DNA from: Brenneria sp. hezel4-2-4
Lineage (GTDB): Bacteria > Pseudomonadota > Gammaproteobacteria > Enterobacterales > Enterobacteriaceae
Direction of reading: 5' to 3'
Assembly: GCF_013155275.1 (NCBI RefSeq)
Contig: NZ_JABJXS010000004.1
Span: 248,001-312,000 of the forward strand
Length of the DNA: 64,000 nucleotides
Part shown: in pieces, positions 18,884-27,582 of the stretch
Position numbering within the stretch: position 1 is the stretch's first letter
Layout: every line of letters starts with the position of its first letter
The notes under the pieces: generated by a model
Told to the model about the DNA's origin: nothing
Seen by the model: only the letters and a program-made list of their open reading frames with translations
The model's database searches: none
Made by a program: the position numbers and the translations under genes

Positions 18884-19046
18884 GATAATCCTTACGCAAA
18901 TTGGATACTTTATGTTGCCAGAAGCGTCGACGATAGGATAGCTTGTTGCCCTGTTTTCCGACCGATATGTTTTGTGGCTAAACGGATGCACACGCCGAAC
19001 AGGATGCGCCCGGCCACATTATTACCGCCAGTAGAGGATCTGCCCC

Positions 19047-20024
19047 ATGTCGAATAGTCTGACCTATCGTGATCTCCCGAACGAGATTAACTGTTGGCCG
19101 GGACTGCCGCTATCGCTGAGCGGTGATGAAGTGATGCCGCTCGATTACCGCGCCGGCGACACCGGCTGGTTATTATACAGCGACGTCCTCGATAAAAATT
19201 TACTTGCCCGCTACCAGCGCAGACTGGGGGCCGCAATGGTGATTGTCAGCGCCTGGAATGTGGGTGATTATCAGGTGGTGCGGCTGGCCGGCACGCTGAC
19301 GCCGCGGGCCAAGAAGCTGGCGCATGAACTGGGCCTGGACGTATGCCCGATGCGTAACGCGCCGACCCTGCGCGCGCCCGGCCTGCTGGTGATGGATATG
19401 GATTCCACGGCGATTCAGATCGAGTGCATTGATGAGATCGCCAAACTGGCGGGAACCGGCGAGCAGGTTGCCGAAGTCACCGAACGGGCGATGCGCGGCG
19501 AACTGGATTTTGCGGCCAGCCTGCGTCAGCGGGTAGGCACGCTAAAAGGCGCCGACGCCAATATTCTGCATGAGGTGCGTAAAACCTTGCCGCTGATGCC
19601 TGGCTTAACCAACATGGTCGCTCAACTTCAGCAGGCGGGTTGGCACATCGCCATCGCTTCCGGCGGATTTACCTATTTCGCCGATCATCTGCGTGAGGAA
19701 CTGGGCCTGGTTGCCGCGGTCGCCAACGAAATGGGTATGCGGGACGGTAAACTGACCGGCGAAGTCATCGGCCCGATTATCGATGCGAAATTTAAAGCGA
19801 ACACCCTGCGCGAACTGGCGGAAAAACTGGACATTCCGCCACAGCAGACCGTCGCCATCGGCGACGGCGCCAACGATCTGCTGATGATCAAAGCCGCTGG
19901 CTTGGGCATTGCCTATCATGCCAAACCGAAAGTCAACGAGCAGTCCGCCGTGATAATCCGCCATGCGGATCTGACCGGGGTACTGTGTATCCTCAGCGGC
20001 AGCATGAGACACGAAGAACGTTAA
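19047..20024 (+). CDS. serB: Phosphoserine phosphatase
   Basis: SerB dephosphorylates L-3-phosphoserine, the last step of serine synthesis; serine is also a predicted building block of the siderophore made in this window. The 325-residue protein has the HAD-family DxDST motif (Asp117, Asp119), the GELDFAASLRQRV cap region, SGGFTYF (motif II) and GDGANDLLM (motif III). The N-terminal regulatory extension matches enterobacterial SerB. It is divergent from ytjB and 17 bases upstream of radA, the conserved serB-radA order. Confidence 0.96.
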   Translation: MSNSLTYRDLPNEINCWPGLPLSLSGDEVMPLDYRAGDTGWLLYSDVLDKNLLARYQRRLGAAMVIVSAWNVGDYQVVRLAGTLTPRAKKLAHELGLDVCPMRNAPTLRAPGLLVMDMDSTAIQIECIDEIAKLAGTGEQVAEVTERAMRGELDFAASLRQRVGTLKGADANILHEVRKTLPLMPGLTNMVAQLQQAGWHIAIASGGFTYFADHLREELGLVAAVANEMGMRDGKLTGEVIGPIIDAKFKANTLRELAEKLDIPPQQTVAIGDGANDLLMIKAAGLGIAYHAKPKVNEQSAVIIRHADLTGVLCILSGSMRHEER

Positions 20025-20041
20025 TCCAACCGAGGTCAACC

Positions 20042-21424
20042 GTGGCAAAAGCAGTCAAACGCGCCTTTGTATGTAATGAATGTGGAGCTGATTATCCGCG
20101 CTGGCAGGGACAGTGCAGCGCCTGTCATGCCTGGAACACCATTACCGAAGTTCGTCTGACGGCGGCGGCCTCTTCACGTTCCGAGCGTCTGACAGGCTAT
20201 GCCGGTGAAAGCGCCGGTATCAGCCGGGTGCAAAAACTGTCGGAAATCAGTCTGGAAGCGTTGCCGCGTTTCTCCACCGGTTTTCAGGAATTCGACCGCG
20301 TATTGGGCGGCGGCGTGGTGCCGGGCAGCGCGATCCTGATCGGCGGCAACCCCGGCGCGGGTAAAAGCACCCTGCTGCTGCAAACGCTGTGCAAACTGTC
20401 CGAACAGATGAAAACCCTGTACGTGACCGGAGAAGAGTCATTGCAGCAGGTGGCGATGCGCGCCCATCGCCTCGGCTTGCCGGCGCAAAACCTGAATATG
20501 CTGTCTGAAACCAGCATCGAACAAATTTGCCTGATCGCCGAGCAGGAACAGCCAAAGCTGATGGTGATTGACTCCATTCAGGTGATGCATCTGGCCGATA
20601 TTCAGTCTTCACCCGGCAGTGTGGCGCAAGTGCGTGAAACCGCCGCCTATCTGACCCGCTTTGCCAAAACCCGCGGCGTCGCCATTATCATGGTCGGTCA
20701 CGTCACCAAAGATGGTTCGCTGGCCGGCCCGAAAGTGCTGGAACACTGTATTGACTGTTCCGTGTTGCTGGATGGCGATGCCGATTCCCGTTTCCGCACC
20801 CTGCGCAGCCATAAAAACCGCTTTGGCGCCGTCAACGAGCTGGGCGTATTTGCCATGACCGAACAGGGACTGCGTGAAATCAGCAACCCTTCCGCCATCT
20901 TCCTCAGCCGTGGCGATGAGATCACCGCCGGCAGTTCGGTGATGGTGGTGTGGGAAGGCACACGCCCGCTGTTGGTGGAGATTCAGGCGCTGGTGGATCA
21001 ATCGATGATGGCCAACCCGCGCCGGGTGGCGGTCGGGCTGGAGCAAAACCGGCTGGCCATTTTACTGGCGGTGCTGCATCGTCACGGCGGCTTGCAGATG
21101 TCGGATCAGGACGTGTTCGTTAACGTGGTGGGCGGCGTCAAAGTCACCGAAACCAGCGCCGATCTGGCGTTGCTGCTGTCGCTGGTCTCCAGCCTGCGCG
21201 ATCGCCCGTTGCCGCAGGATCTGGTGGTGTTTGGCGAAGTCGGGCTGGCGGGGGAGATCCGTCCGGTGCCCAGCGGACAGGAACGTATCGCGGAAGCGGC
21301 CAAGCATGGTTTTAAACGCGCCATCGTTCCCCATGCCAATATGCCGAAAAAACCGCCCGCCAATATGCAGGTTTTCGGCGTCAAAAAACTGACCGACGCG
21401 CTGGATATCCTGAACGACCTCTGA
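20042..21424 (+). CDS. radA: DNA repair protein RadA
   Basis: RadA is a RecA-like ATPase that promotes branch migration of recombination intermediates. The 460-residue length equals E. coli RadA. It shows a four-cysteine zinc finger (Cys11, Cys14, Cys25, Cys28), Walker A GGNPGAGKST near residue 100, the RadA-specific KNRFG motif (HKNRFGAVNELGVF) and a C-terminal Lon-like domain. The start is GTG at 20042; the open frame upstream overlaps serB and has no homology. A compact GC hairpin follows the stop. Confidence 0.97.
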   Translation: MAKAVKRAFVCNECGADYPRWQGQCSACHAWNTITEVRLTAAASSRSERLTGYAGESAGISRVQKLSEISLEALPRFSTGFQEFDRVLGGGVVPGSAILIGGNPGAGKSTLLLQTLCKLSEQMKTLYVTGEESLQQVAMRAHRLGLPAQNLNMLSETSIEQICLIAEQEQPKLMVIDSIQVMHLADIQSSPGSVAQVRETAAYLTRFAKTRGVAIIMVGHVTKDGSLAGPKVLEHCIDCSVLLDGDADSRFRTLRSHKNRFGAVNELGVFAMTEQGLREISNPSAIFLSRGDEITAGSSVMVVWEGTRPLLVEIQALVDQSMMANPRRVAVGLEQNRLAILLAVLHRHGGLQMSDQDVFVNVVGGVKVTETSADLALLLSLVSSLRDRPLPQDLVVFGEVGLAGEIRPVPSGQERIAEAAKHGFKRAIVPHANMPKKPPANMQVFGVKKLTDALDILNDL

Positions 21425-21433
21425 ATCCCATAT

Positions 21434-21452
21434 CCCCCGGCTCCGCCGGGGG
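21434..21452 (+). terminator. Hairpin after radA
   Basis: CCCCCGGC (21434-21441), loop TCC, GCCGGGGG (21445-21452), ten bases after the radA stop. No T-run follows, so it is a candidate only. It marks the point where the normal radA-nadR synteny breaks. Confidence 0.45.
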
Positions 21453-21522
21453 GATCAAGTGATAAATCGACTCGCCATCCTGACTCGTTAATCTGGTAAG
21501 GGGTATCCCGTTTGGCCGGGTT

Positions 21523-22431
21523 TTAGTATCGCGCTTTTTTTAGCAAAAACCGTGAGGGGGAAAATTCATGCAGGAGGATGGCAAGGAAAATCAACGCTCC
21601 ACCGATATATTGCACGGGCGAGGAGAGCTGCCCTAAAAAAATGGCGCTGAAAAGAATGGCAAAAACCGGCTCGGATAACTCGATTAATTGCACCGATTGG
21701 CTCGACGTCAGCGTCAGCGCTTTGGTCGTGCACCAGAAACCGCCGATAGTGGGCAAAATAGCCAGCAGGAGCAGCATGACGGCCATTTCAACCGTGACAG
21801 AGGCCGCCAAAGAGGAAGAATGTACCGGGAAATAGAGGTAGATGCTGCCGAACAGGAGCAGCGTACACATCTGCGGCATCCCCGCGCCCAGTTTCAGCTT
21901 TTTGGACAGAAACAGGAATAAACCATACCCGATACCCGCGAGCATGGCATTGATGAGACCGACGGTGAAAGAGAGTTCGATGCCGCTTTCATCGGAAAAA
22001 ATCAGGTACAGTCCGACGATGGACAAGGTTATGGCCTGGATTTCTTTCCAGGAAAATAAGCGCTTTTCAGCTATTGCCGAAAGCATAAAAGAAAAGACGG
22101 TCGCCGTACCAAACAACATGAATACGACGGTGGCTACGTTCGTCGTCGAATAGGCACTGGTTTCGAAGTGATACAGCATAAAAAAGCCAAAGAAAGAACA
22201 AATCAGCACCACATGCCAGTGTGACTTTATGAAATGGAACAGAGCGGCTCTTCTGGCGGAACTCATGATAATGACAAAGATGATAGCCAACCCGATAAGG
22301 CATTTGTAAAACGCCACCTGGGCTGGTGAAAGTCCTGTCTGAAATAGTTTGACGCTCAAAACGCCCACGGTTCCGTTGAAAATAGCGGCTAACAGCGCGT
22401 AAACGATCCCGGCAATCTTATTGGTATTCAC
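21523..22431 (-). CDS. EamA/DMT-superfamily transporter
   Basis: A 302-residue protein with about ten hydrophobic helices in two halves, typical of EamA (drug/metabolite) exporters. Visible family features are the N-terminal ALLAAIFNGTVGVLSVKLFQTGLSP repeat half and the second half ALTLTSSQSVQLIELSEPVFAILFSAIFLGQ. Substrate unknown. I chose the GTG at 22431 because AGGAG lies eight bases upstream; ATG at 22449 is an alternative. The start overlaps the end of the desaturase fragment by 14 bases, implying translational coupling. The gene is AT-richer than its neighbours and sits between radA and nadR, which are adjacent in E. coli, so it looks acquired. Confidence 0.82.
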   Translation of the reverse strand: MNTNKIAGIVYALLAAIFNGTVGVLSVKLFQTGLSPAQVAFYKCLIGLAIIFVIIMSSARRAALFHFIKSHWHVVLICSFFGFFMLYHFETSAYSTTNVATVVFMLFGTATVFSFMLSAIAEKRLFSWKEIQAITLSIVGLYLIFSDESGIELSFTVGLINAMLAGIGYGLFLFLSKKLKLGAGMPQMCTLLLFGSIYLYFPVHSSSLAASVTVEMAVMLLLLAILPTIGGFWCTTKALTLTSSQSVQLIELSEPVFAILFSAIFLGQLSSPVQYIGGALIFLAILLHEFSPSRFLLKKARY

Positions 22432-22831
22432 GGTTTCCGCTCCTGTCATTTTTTACCGCGTCCAAGTTCTTTATTATCTTTTTCCACAATGATTCGTTGT
22501 TATTGGCAGAAAGGAAAATGCCGCCCATGCGTTGGTTTCTTTTTCTATAGTCGATGTCCTGCATCATTATTTCGTGAGCCTTCTTCAAATTCCAGAACGG
22601 AATACTGGGCATGAGATGATGTGTCAAATGATAGTTTTCCGCGTGCATACCGGTGAAAAACAATTCCGCTTTTGCGCTGAATCTGTTCCAGGTTTTATCA
22701 ATATCATCGTCATTATCGATAATAGGATAATGTTCAGCAAGCTCAATAAACCACCCAATCATAGGGAAAGTGGTAATAAGAGGAACAATCCAATAAAAAA
22801 ATACGAATAGTCCAAAGCCCGCCGCTCTGTG
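22418..22831 (-). pseudogene. 3' remnant of a fatty-acid desaturase gene
   Basis: The first ATG (22762) gives 114 residues, but the same frame is open upstream to 22831 and still reads as a desaturase (GFGLFVFFYWIVPLITTFPM, then IGWFIELAEHYP). The third His box is present as HAENYHLTHHLMP (HxxHH), while the first two His boxes of this family, which should lie in about 200 upstream residues, are missing. The frame ends at a TAG only four bases from the NadR operator of nadR. The enzyme therefore lost most of its 5' part at the insertion boundary and cannot be active. It overlaps and probably once preceded the EamA gene in an operon. Confidence 0.75.
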
Positions 22832-22837
22832 CTATTT

Positions 22838-22855
22838 TGTTTAGCACACTAAACT
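22838..22855. promoter_or_regulatory. NadR operator (NAD box) upstream of nadR
   Basis: TGTTTA-GCACAC-TAAACT fits the NadR operator TGTTTA-N6-TAAACA with a single mismatch, 13 bases before the nadR start codon. NadR is the NAD-responsive repressor of nadA, nadB and pncB, so this site suggests autoregulation of nadR. A wider inverted repeat (TGTGCTA/TAGCACA) overlaps it. Confidence 0.72.
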
Positions 22856-22868
22856 GGAGCGTCGGACT

Positions 22869-24146
22869 ATGTCGCCATTCGATTATCTGAAATCCGCCAT
22901 CCGGCAAAAGGGATGCACGTTGCAGCAGGTCGCTGATGCGACAGAGATGACCAAGGGCTATCTCAGCCAGTTGCTGAATGCCAAAATCAAAAGCCCCAGC
23001 GCGCAGAAGCTTGAAGCCCTGCACCGCTTCCTCGGGCTGGAATTCCCACGACACGAAAAAAAGATTGGCGTGGTCTTCGGCAAATTCTATCCGCTGCATA
23101 CCGGCCATATCTATCTGATCCAGCGCGCATGCAGCCAAGTGGACGAACTGCATGTCATTCTGGGCTACGACGAACCACGCGATCGTCTGTTGTTCGAGAA
23201 CAGTTCCATGTCGCAGCAGCCCACGGTCAGCGATCGGCTGCGCTGGCTGCTGCAAACCTTCAAGTATCAGAAAAATATCCGTATCCATGCTTTTAACGAA
23301 CAGGGCATGGAGCCCTACCCGCACGGCTGGGACGTGTGGAGCAAAGGGATTAAGGCCTTTATGCGCGAGAAAAGCATCGAGCCCAATTTCGTGTACACCA
23401 GTGAAGAACAGGATGCCCCGCAGTACCGCGAGCAGTTGGGTATTGAGACGGTATTGGTTGATCCCCAGCGTTCCTTTATGAGCATCAGCGGTTCGCAGAT
23501 CCGTCATGATCCTTTCCGCTATTGGGAATACATTCCGACAGAGGTCAAACCGTTCTTTGTGCGCACCGTCGCCATCCTCGGCGGCGAGTCCAGCGGCAAA
23601 TCCACGCTGGTCAACAAGCTGGCGAATATCTTCAATACCACCAGCGCCTGGGAATACGGCCGCGATTACGTGTTCTCTCATCTGGGGGGCGACGAAATGG
23701 CGCTGCAATATTCCGACTACGATAAAATCGCGCTGGGTCAGGCGCAGTACATTGATTTTGCCGTGAAATACGCCAATAAAGTGGCGTTTATCGACACCGA
23801 TTTTGTTACCACACAGGCGTTCTGCAAAAAGTATGAAGGCCGGGAACACCCGTTCGTGCAGGCGCTGATCGATGAGTATCGCTTCGATCTGGTTATTCTG
23901 CTGGAAAACAACACGCCGTGGGTGGCCGACGGATTGCGCAGTCTCGGCAGTTCAGCGGCACGCATGGAATTCCAGAATCTGCTGACGGCCATGCTGGAGG
24001 AAAACGATATCCGCTATGTCCACGTCGAGGAATCAGACTACGATACGCGTTTTCTGCGCTGCGTTGAGCTGGTGCAGCAGATGTTGGGGCACGAAAGGCA
24101 CCCGGCGCTGGTGGAAAATCACTCTTCCGCCTCCCACCGCCAGTAG
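22869..24146 (+). CDS. nadR: Trifunctional NAD regulator / NMN adenylyltransferase / ribosylnicotinamide kinase
   Basis: A 425-residue NadR with all three parts: an N-terminal helix-turn-helix (TLQQVADATEMTKGYLSQLLN, residues about 17-37), an NMN adenylyltransferase domain with KIGVVFGKFYPLHTGHIYLI and the SISGSQIR motif, and a C-terminal kinase domain with Walker A GGESSGKST. It represses NAD synthesis genes when NAD is high and works in nicotinamide riboside salvage. It normally follows radA directly; here 1.4 kb of foreign-looking DNA separates them, leaving it with its own promoter region containing a NadR box. Its 3' end overlaps the convergent fau gene by 28 bases. Confidence 0.96.
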   Translation: MSPFDYLKSAIRQKGCTLQQVADATEMTKGYLSQLLNAKIKSPSAQKLEALHRFLGLEFPRHEKKIGVVFGKFYPLHTGHIYLIQRACSQVDELHVILGYDEPRDRLLFENSSMSQQPTVSDRLRWLLQTFKYQKNIRIHAFNEQGMEPYPHGWDVWSKGIKAFMREKSIEPNFVYTSEEQDAPQYREQLGIETVLVDPQRSFMSISGSQIRHDPFRYWEYIPTEVKPFFVRTVAILGGESSGKSTLVNKLANIFNTTSAWEYGRDYVFSHLGGDEMALQYSDYDKIALGQAQYIDFAVKYANKVAFIDTDFVTTQAFCKKYEGREHPFVQALIDEYRFDLVILLENNTPWVADGLRSLGSSAARMEFQNLLTAMLEENDIRYVHVEESDYDTRFLRCVELVQQMLGHERHPALVENHSSASHRQ

Positions 24147-24745
24147 CGCGAGGGGGTGATGATTTCCGGCAGCGGGATATCCCAGCGCTCAACAGGCAAC
24201 GCCTCTACGTGCTGGCAATCATGGGCCAGACCAATCGGGTAAGGCCCATACCGCCGCCAGTCCCGCAGGGTGCGGTCATAGAAACCGCCACCCATTCCCA
24301 GCCGTTGCCCCTGGCTGTCAAACGCCACCAGCGGCGTCAACAGCACGTCCAGCCGTTGCAGCGGCAATACCTGGCGCACATCCAGCCGGGGTTCTAAAAT
24401 CTTCAGCCGATTGACCACCAGCCGCGTATCCGGCGCATAACGCAGAAACAGCAAATGCCCGGCGCTGAAAGGGTGCAATACCGGCAGGTAAACCCGCTTG
24501 CCCTGCCGCCACAGCAGATCGATCAACGGTTGCGTGTTCAGCTCGCCGTCAAAGGCAAGAAATACCGCCACGCTGTCGGCCTGCCGGATTTTCGGATGCT
24601 TGATGGCCCGCTCGGCGCCCTGTTGCGCAAACTGCGCCTGTTGCTCGGCGCTAAGCTGACGACGGCGCTGCCGCACGTCCTGACGGATTTGCTGACGAAG
24701 TTGAGCGGAAGAAAGCGATGGCGTGGATGATGAAATCGGCTGCAT
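24119..24745 (-). CDS. fau: 5-formyltetrahydrofolate cyclo-ligase
   Basis: This enzyme (YgfA) converts 5-formyltetrahydrofolate to 5,10-methenyltetrahydrofolate with ATP and is linked to persistence in E. coli. The 208-residue protein has the family blocks VAVFLAFDGELNTQPLIDLLW, GKRVYLPVLHPFSAGHLLFL and the nucleotide/folate loop TPLVAFDSQGQRLGMGGGFYDR. The frame is open to 24847, but that part would lie inside 6S RNA; the ATG at 24745 is chosen instead. It follows ssrS directly, the conserved ssrS-fau arrangement. Confidence 0.93.
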   Translation of the reverse strand: MQPISSSTPSLSSAQLRQQIRQDVRQRRRQLSAEQQAQFAQQGAERAIKHPKIRQADSVAVFLAFDGELNTQPLIDLLWRQGKRVYLPVLHPFSAGHLLFLRYAPDTRLVVNRLKILEPRLDVRQVLPLQRLDVLLTPLVAFDSQGQRLGMGGGFYDRTLRDWRRYGPYPIGLAHDCQHVEALPVERWDIPLPEIITPSRYWRWEAEE

Positions 24746-24785
24746 ACGAGAAGGTAATCGCCGTGATTGATCACAAATGAAAGAA

Positions 24786-24971
24786 AGGGAATCTCCGAGA
24801 TGCCGCCGCAGGCTGTAACCCTTGAACCCTTGGTTCAAGGTGAACATAGCGTCGCAGTCTTAAGGCTTCTCGGACGAACCGAGCATGCTCACCAACCGCG
24901 GAGCACTACATTCTGTTGGTTTGAAATATCGGCTCAGGGGACTGACCCGCTGACGAACATCTCAGAGAAAT
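24786..24971 (-). ncRNA. ssrS: 6S RNA
   Basis: On the minus strand the sequence begins ATTTCTCTGAGATGTTCG and ends in GGAGATTCCC followed by T-rich sequence, with the internal landmarks of enterobacterial 6S RNA: GTCCCCTGAGCCGATATTTC, CTCCGCGGTTGGTGAGCATG, CTCGG...CCGAGAAGCC and ACCTTGAACC AAGGGTTCAAGG. The terminal segments pair (TCTCTGAGAT / ATCTCGGAGA). Length is about 185 nt, as in E. coli (184). 6S RNA binds sigma-70 RNA polymerase as a promoter mimic in stationary phase. It sits between zapA and fau as in E. coli. Ends are approximate. Confidence 0.95.
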
Positions 24972-25045
24972 TTTATTCGTTACTCGCGATAAACCTTATC
25001 ACGTCTTATCGCGTAAAAACACCGAACTTTTGTTAAAACTCGCGG

Positions 25046-25375
25046 TTACTCAAACTGAGCGCCCTGACGATCGGTAATGCGCCCCTGCTCCAACAGCGCC
25101 TGTTCGATGGTCTGTTGCAGCATACGAATCCGCTGTTCCATGTTGGCGGCATAGTCGCGGGTCTTACCCCGTTCCTGCGCCAGTTCATGGCACACATTCA
25201 GCGCGGCGATGAAAACCAGCTGCTCTGTGTTGGTGACTCTAGTGCGAACTTTAAGATCTTGCAACCGCTGGTTAAGATCTTCCGCAGCCTGATTCAACGC
25301 TTCCTGTTGTTCCGGCGGACAATTGACTCTTAACGAACGGCCAAAAATCTGAATATCTACGGGTTGTGCAGACAT
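25046..25375 (-). CDS. zapA: Cell division protein ZapA
   Basis: ZapA bundles FtsZ protofilaments at the division site. From the ATG at 25375 it is 109 residues, identical in length to E. coli ZapA, with the conserved start [20 protein letters not shown], a [20 protein letters not shown] helix and the C-terminal coiled coil (about residues 70-100). The open frame continues to 25564 but has no homology there. It is divergent from ygfB and upstream of ssrS. Confidence 0.95.
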   Translation of the reverse strand: MSAQPVDIQIFGRSLRVNCPPEQQEALNQAAEDLNQRLQDLKVRTRVTNTEQLVFIAALNVCHELAQERGKTRDYAANMEQRIRMLQQTIEQALLEQGRITDRQGAQFE

Positions 25376-25562
25376 ACCACCTTCCTGACTTATTTCGTTT
25401 TCGCGCCCGCCTGGAATAAATCCTGCGCTGCCTGACACGGGCCAGTTAAAGCGGGCGTCACTATATATATCCAAAATATAAGATACAAGCCCTTTCTGGT
25501 ATACCCCCAGAGCTTGGTGGTAGCATATCACGAACCAATCCTGCCAACGATGACGAATCCGC

Positions 25563-26147
25563 ATGTCTATAGAAAATACGTTTCCAGGCTATGCAGCCCT
25601 TGACACACTACTTCACCAACAACAGATCGCGCTGACCGCGGCGGAAATGCACGGGTTAATCAGCGGGATGTTGTGTGGCGGCAACCATGACGACAGCTGG
25701 AGAACGCTGGTATTCGAGCTGACCAATGAGGGCATGGCCTTCCCGCAGACGCTGTCTCAGCCCCTTCAGCACCTGTATCAGGTGACACGTGAAACGCTTG
25801 AAGATGAGGGTTTCATGTTTCAGCTTTTCCTGCCGGATGACAATAGCGAATCGGTGACCGTTTTTGACCGGGCCGATGCGTTGGCCGGCTGGGTAAACCA
25901 CTTTTTGCTGGGTCTGGGCGTGGTGCAGCCGAAGCTGAACAAAGTACAGGGCGAGCTGAAAGAAGCGATTGACGATTTACGCCACATTGCCCAGCTCGGT
26001 TATGACGAGGATGAAGATCAGGAAGAGCTGGAACAATCGCTTGAGGAAGTGATCGAATATGTGCGCGTCTCCGCCATTTTGTGCCATAACGAATTTATGA
26101 GCCAGCCGATTGCGGCGCCGGAACAGAAAAAACCGACGCTGCACTAA
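25563..26147 (+). CDS. ygfB: YgfB/YecA family protein
   Basis: A 194-residue UPF0149 protein matching E. coli Ygf[81 protein letters not shown] and the acidic [30 protein letters not shown]. Molecular function is not firmly known. It heads the conserved ygfB-pepP-ubiH-ubiI run, with 57 bases to pepP. Confidence 0.95.
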   Translation: MSIENTFPGYAALDTLLHQQQIALTAAEMHGLISGMLCGGNHDDSWRTLVFELTNEGMAFPQTLSQPLQHLYQVTRETLEDEGFMFQLFLPDDNSESVTVFDRADALAGWVNHFLLGLGVVQPKLNKVQGELKEAIDDLRHIAQLGYDEDEDQEELEQSLEEVIEYVRVSAILCHNEFMSQPIAAPEQKKPTLH

Positions 26148-26207
26148 TCCCTCGCCAAACCAGACCGTGGGATAGCGAACAGTACGCAATATTTTCAGGA
26201 GCAGGTG

Positions 26208-27527
26208 ATGAACCAACAAGAATTGCTTCGCCGTCGTCAGACACTGCTGGAGAAAATGGCTCCCGCCAGTGCGGCGATTATTTTTGCCGCGCCGGAAGCG
26301 ACGCGCAACGCCGACAGTGATTATCCTTACCGTCAGAACAGCGACTTTTGGTACTTCACCGGTTTCAACGAACCCGAAGCCGTGTTGCTTCTGGTTAAAA
26401 GCGATGAAAAACATCAGCATAGCGTGATTTTCAACCGCGTGCGCGATCTCACCGCCGAAATCTGGTTCGGACGCCGTCTCGGACAGGAAGCCGCCCCGGC
26501 GAAACTGGGCGTCGATCGGGCGCTGCCTTTTGGCGAAATCGACACGCAGTTGCATTTACTGCTTAACGGTCTGGATGTGATTTACCACGCCCAGGGCGAG
26601 TACGACTATGCCGACAGGCTGGTGTTCACGGCGCTGGACAGGCTGCGTAAAGGTTCCCGTCAGGGATTCATCGCCCCCGCGACGCTGACGGACTGGCGTC
26701 CGTGGGTGCATGAAATGCGGTTATTCAAATCTCAGGCGGAAATCGACGTTATGCGCCGCGCGGGCGAAATCACCGCGCTGGCCCATATCCGCGCCATGGA
26801 GAAATGCCGTCCCGGCATGTTTGAGTACCAGCTTGAGGGCGAGATTCACCATGAGTTTACCCGTCACGGCGCGCGCTACCCCTCGTACAACACCATCGTC
26901 GGCAGCGGCGATAATGCCTGCATTTTGCACTACACCGAAAATGAATCGCAGATGCGCGACGGCGATCTGGTGCTGATTGACGCCGGGTGCGAGTATCGCG
27001 GCTACGCGGGGGATATTACCCGGACATTTCCGGTGAACGGCAAGTTCACCGCCCCGCAGCGCGCCATCTACGACATTGTGCTGCGTTCTCAACTCAGGGC
27101 GCTGGAACTGTTCGCGCCGGGCCGCAGCATCCGTGAAGTGAATGAAGAAGTGGTGCGGGTCATGGTCAGCGGGCTGGTGGGGCTTGGGATCATGAAAGGC
27201 GAAGTGGAGCAGTTGATGGCGGAACAGGCCCATCGTCAGTTCTTTATGCACGGACTGAGCCACTGGCTGGGGCTGGACGTGCATGATGTTGGCGATTACG
27301 GTTCAACGGATCGCGGCCGTCCGCTCGAACCCGGCATGGTGCTCACGGTCGAACCCGGTTTGTACATTGCCCCTGACGCCAGCGTTCCTCAGCAATATCG
27401 GGGCATCGGTATCCGTATTGAAGATGACATTCTGATCACCGAAAACGGCAACGAAAACCTGACGTCCGGCGTAGTGAAAGACGCCGATGCCATTGAAGCG
27501 TTAATGGCGAACGCGGCCGGGCAATGA
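26208..27527 (+). CDS. pepP: Xaa-Pro aminopeptidase P
   Basis: PepP removes N-terminal residues that precede proline and uses a dinuclear metal centre. The 439-residue protein keeps the E. coli blocks PYRQNSDFWYFTGFNEPEA, LTAEIWFGRRLGQ, GARYPSYNTIVGSGDN and the metal ligands in LVLIDAGCEY, GDITRTFPV, FFMHGLSHWLGLDVHD, LTVEPGLY and IRIEDD. I start at ATG 26208, six bases after AGGAG; a GTG just before it (26205) is possible. Neighbouring ubiH and ubiI follow as in E. coli. Confidence 0.96.
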   Translation: MNQQELLRRRQTLLEKMAPASAAIIFAAPEATRNADSDYPYRQNSDFWYFTGFNEPEAVLLLVKSDEKHQHSVIFNRVRDLTAEIWFGRRLGQEAAPAKLGVDRALPFGEIDTQLHLLLNGLDVIYHAQGEYDYADRLVFTALDRLRKGSRQGFIAPATLTDWRPWVHEMRLFKSQAEIDVMRRAGEITALAHIRAMEKCRPGMFEYQLEGEIHHEFTRHGARYPSYNTIVGSGDNACILHYTENESQMRDGDLVLIDAGCEYRGYAGDITRTFPVNGKFTAPQRAIYDIVLRSQLRALELFAPGRSIREVNEEVVRVMVSGLVGLGIMKGEVEQLMAEQAHRQFFMHGLSHWLGLDVHDVGDYGSTDRGRPLEPGMVLTVEPGLYIAPDASVPQQYRGIGIRIEDDILITENGNENLTSGVVKDADAIEALMANAAGQ

Positions 27528-27582
27528 TGGCCGGCGCGAACCGTTTAGAAAAAAGCGGGATAACCATCATCAGGACAAGAAA

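Noticed and set aside
24746-24847. Extended start of fau
   Set aside because: The extension lies in the 3' part of 6S RNA, which is well supported on the same strand; homology to YgfA begins after the ATG at 24745.
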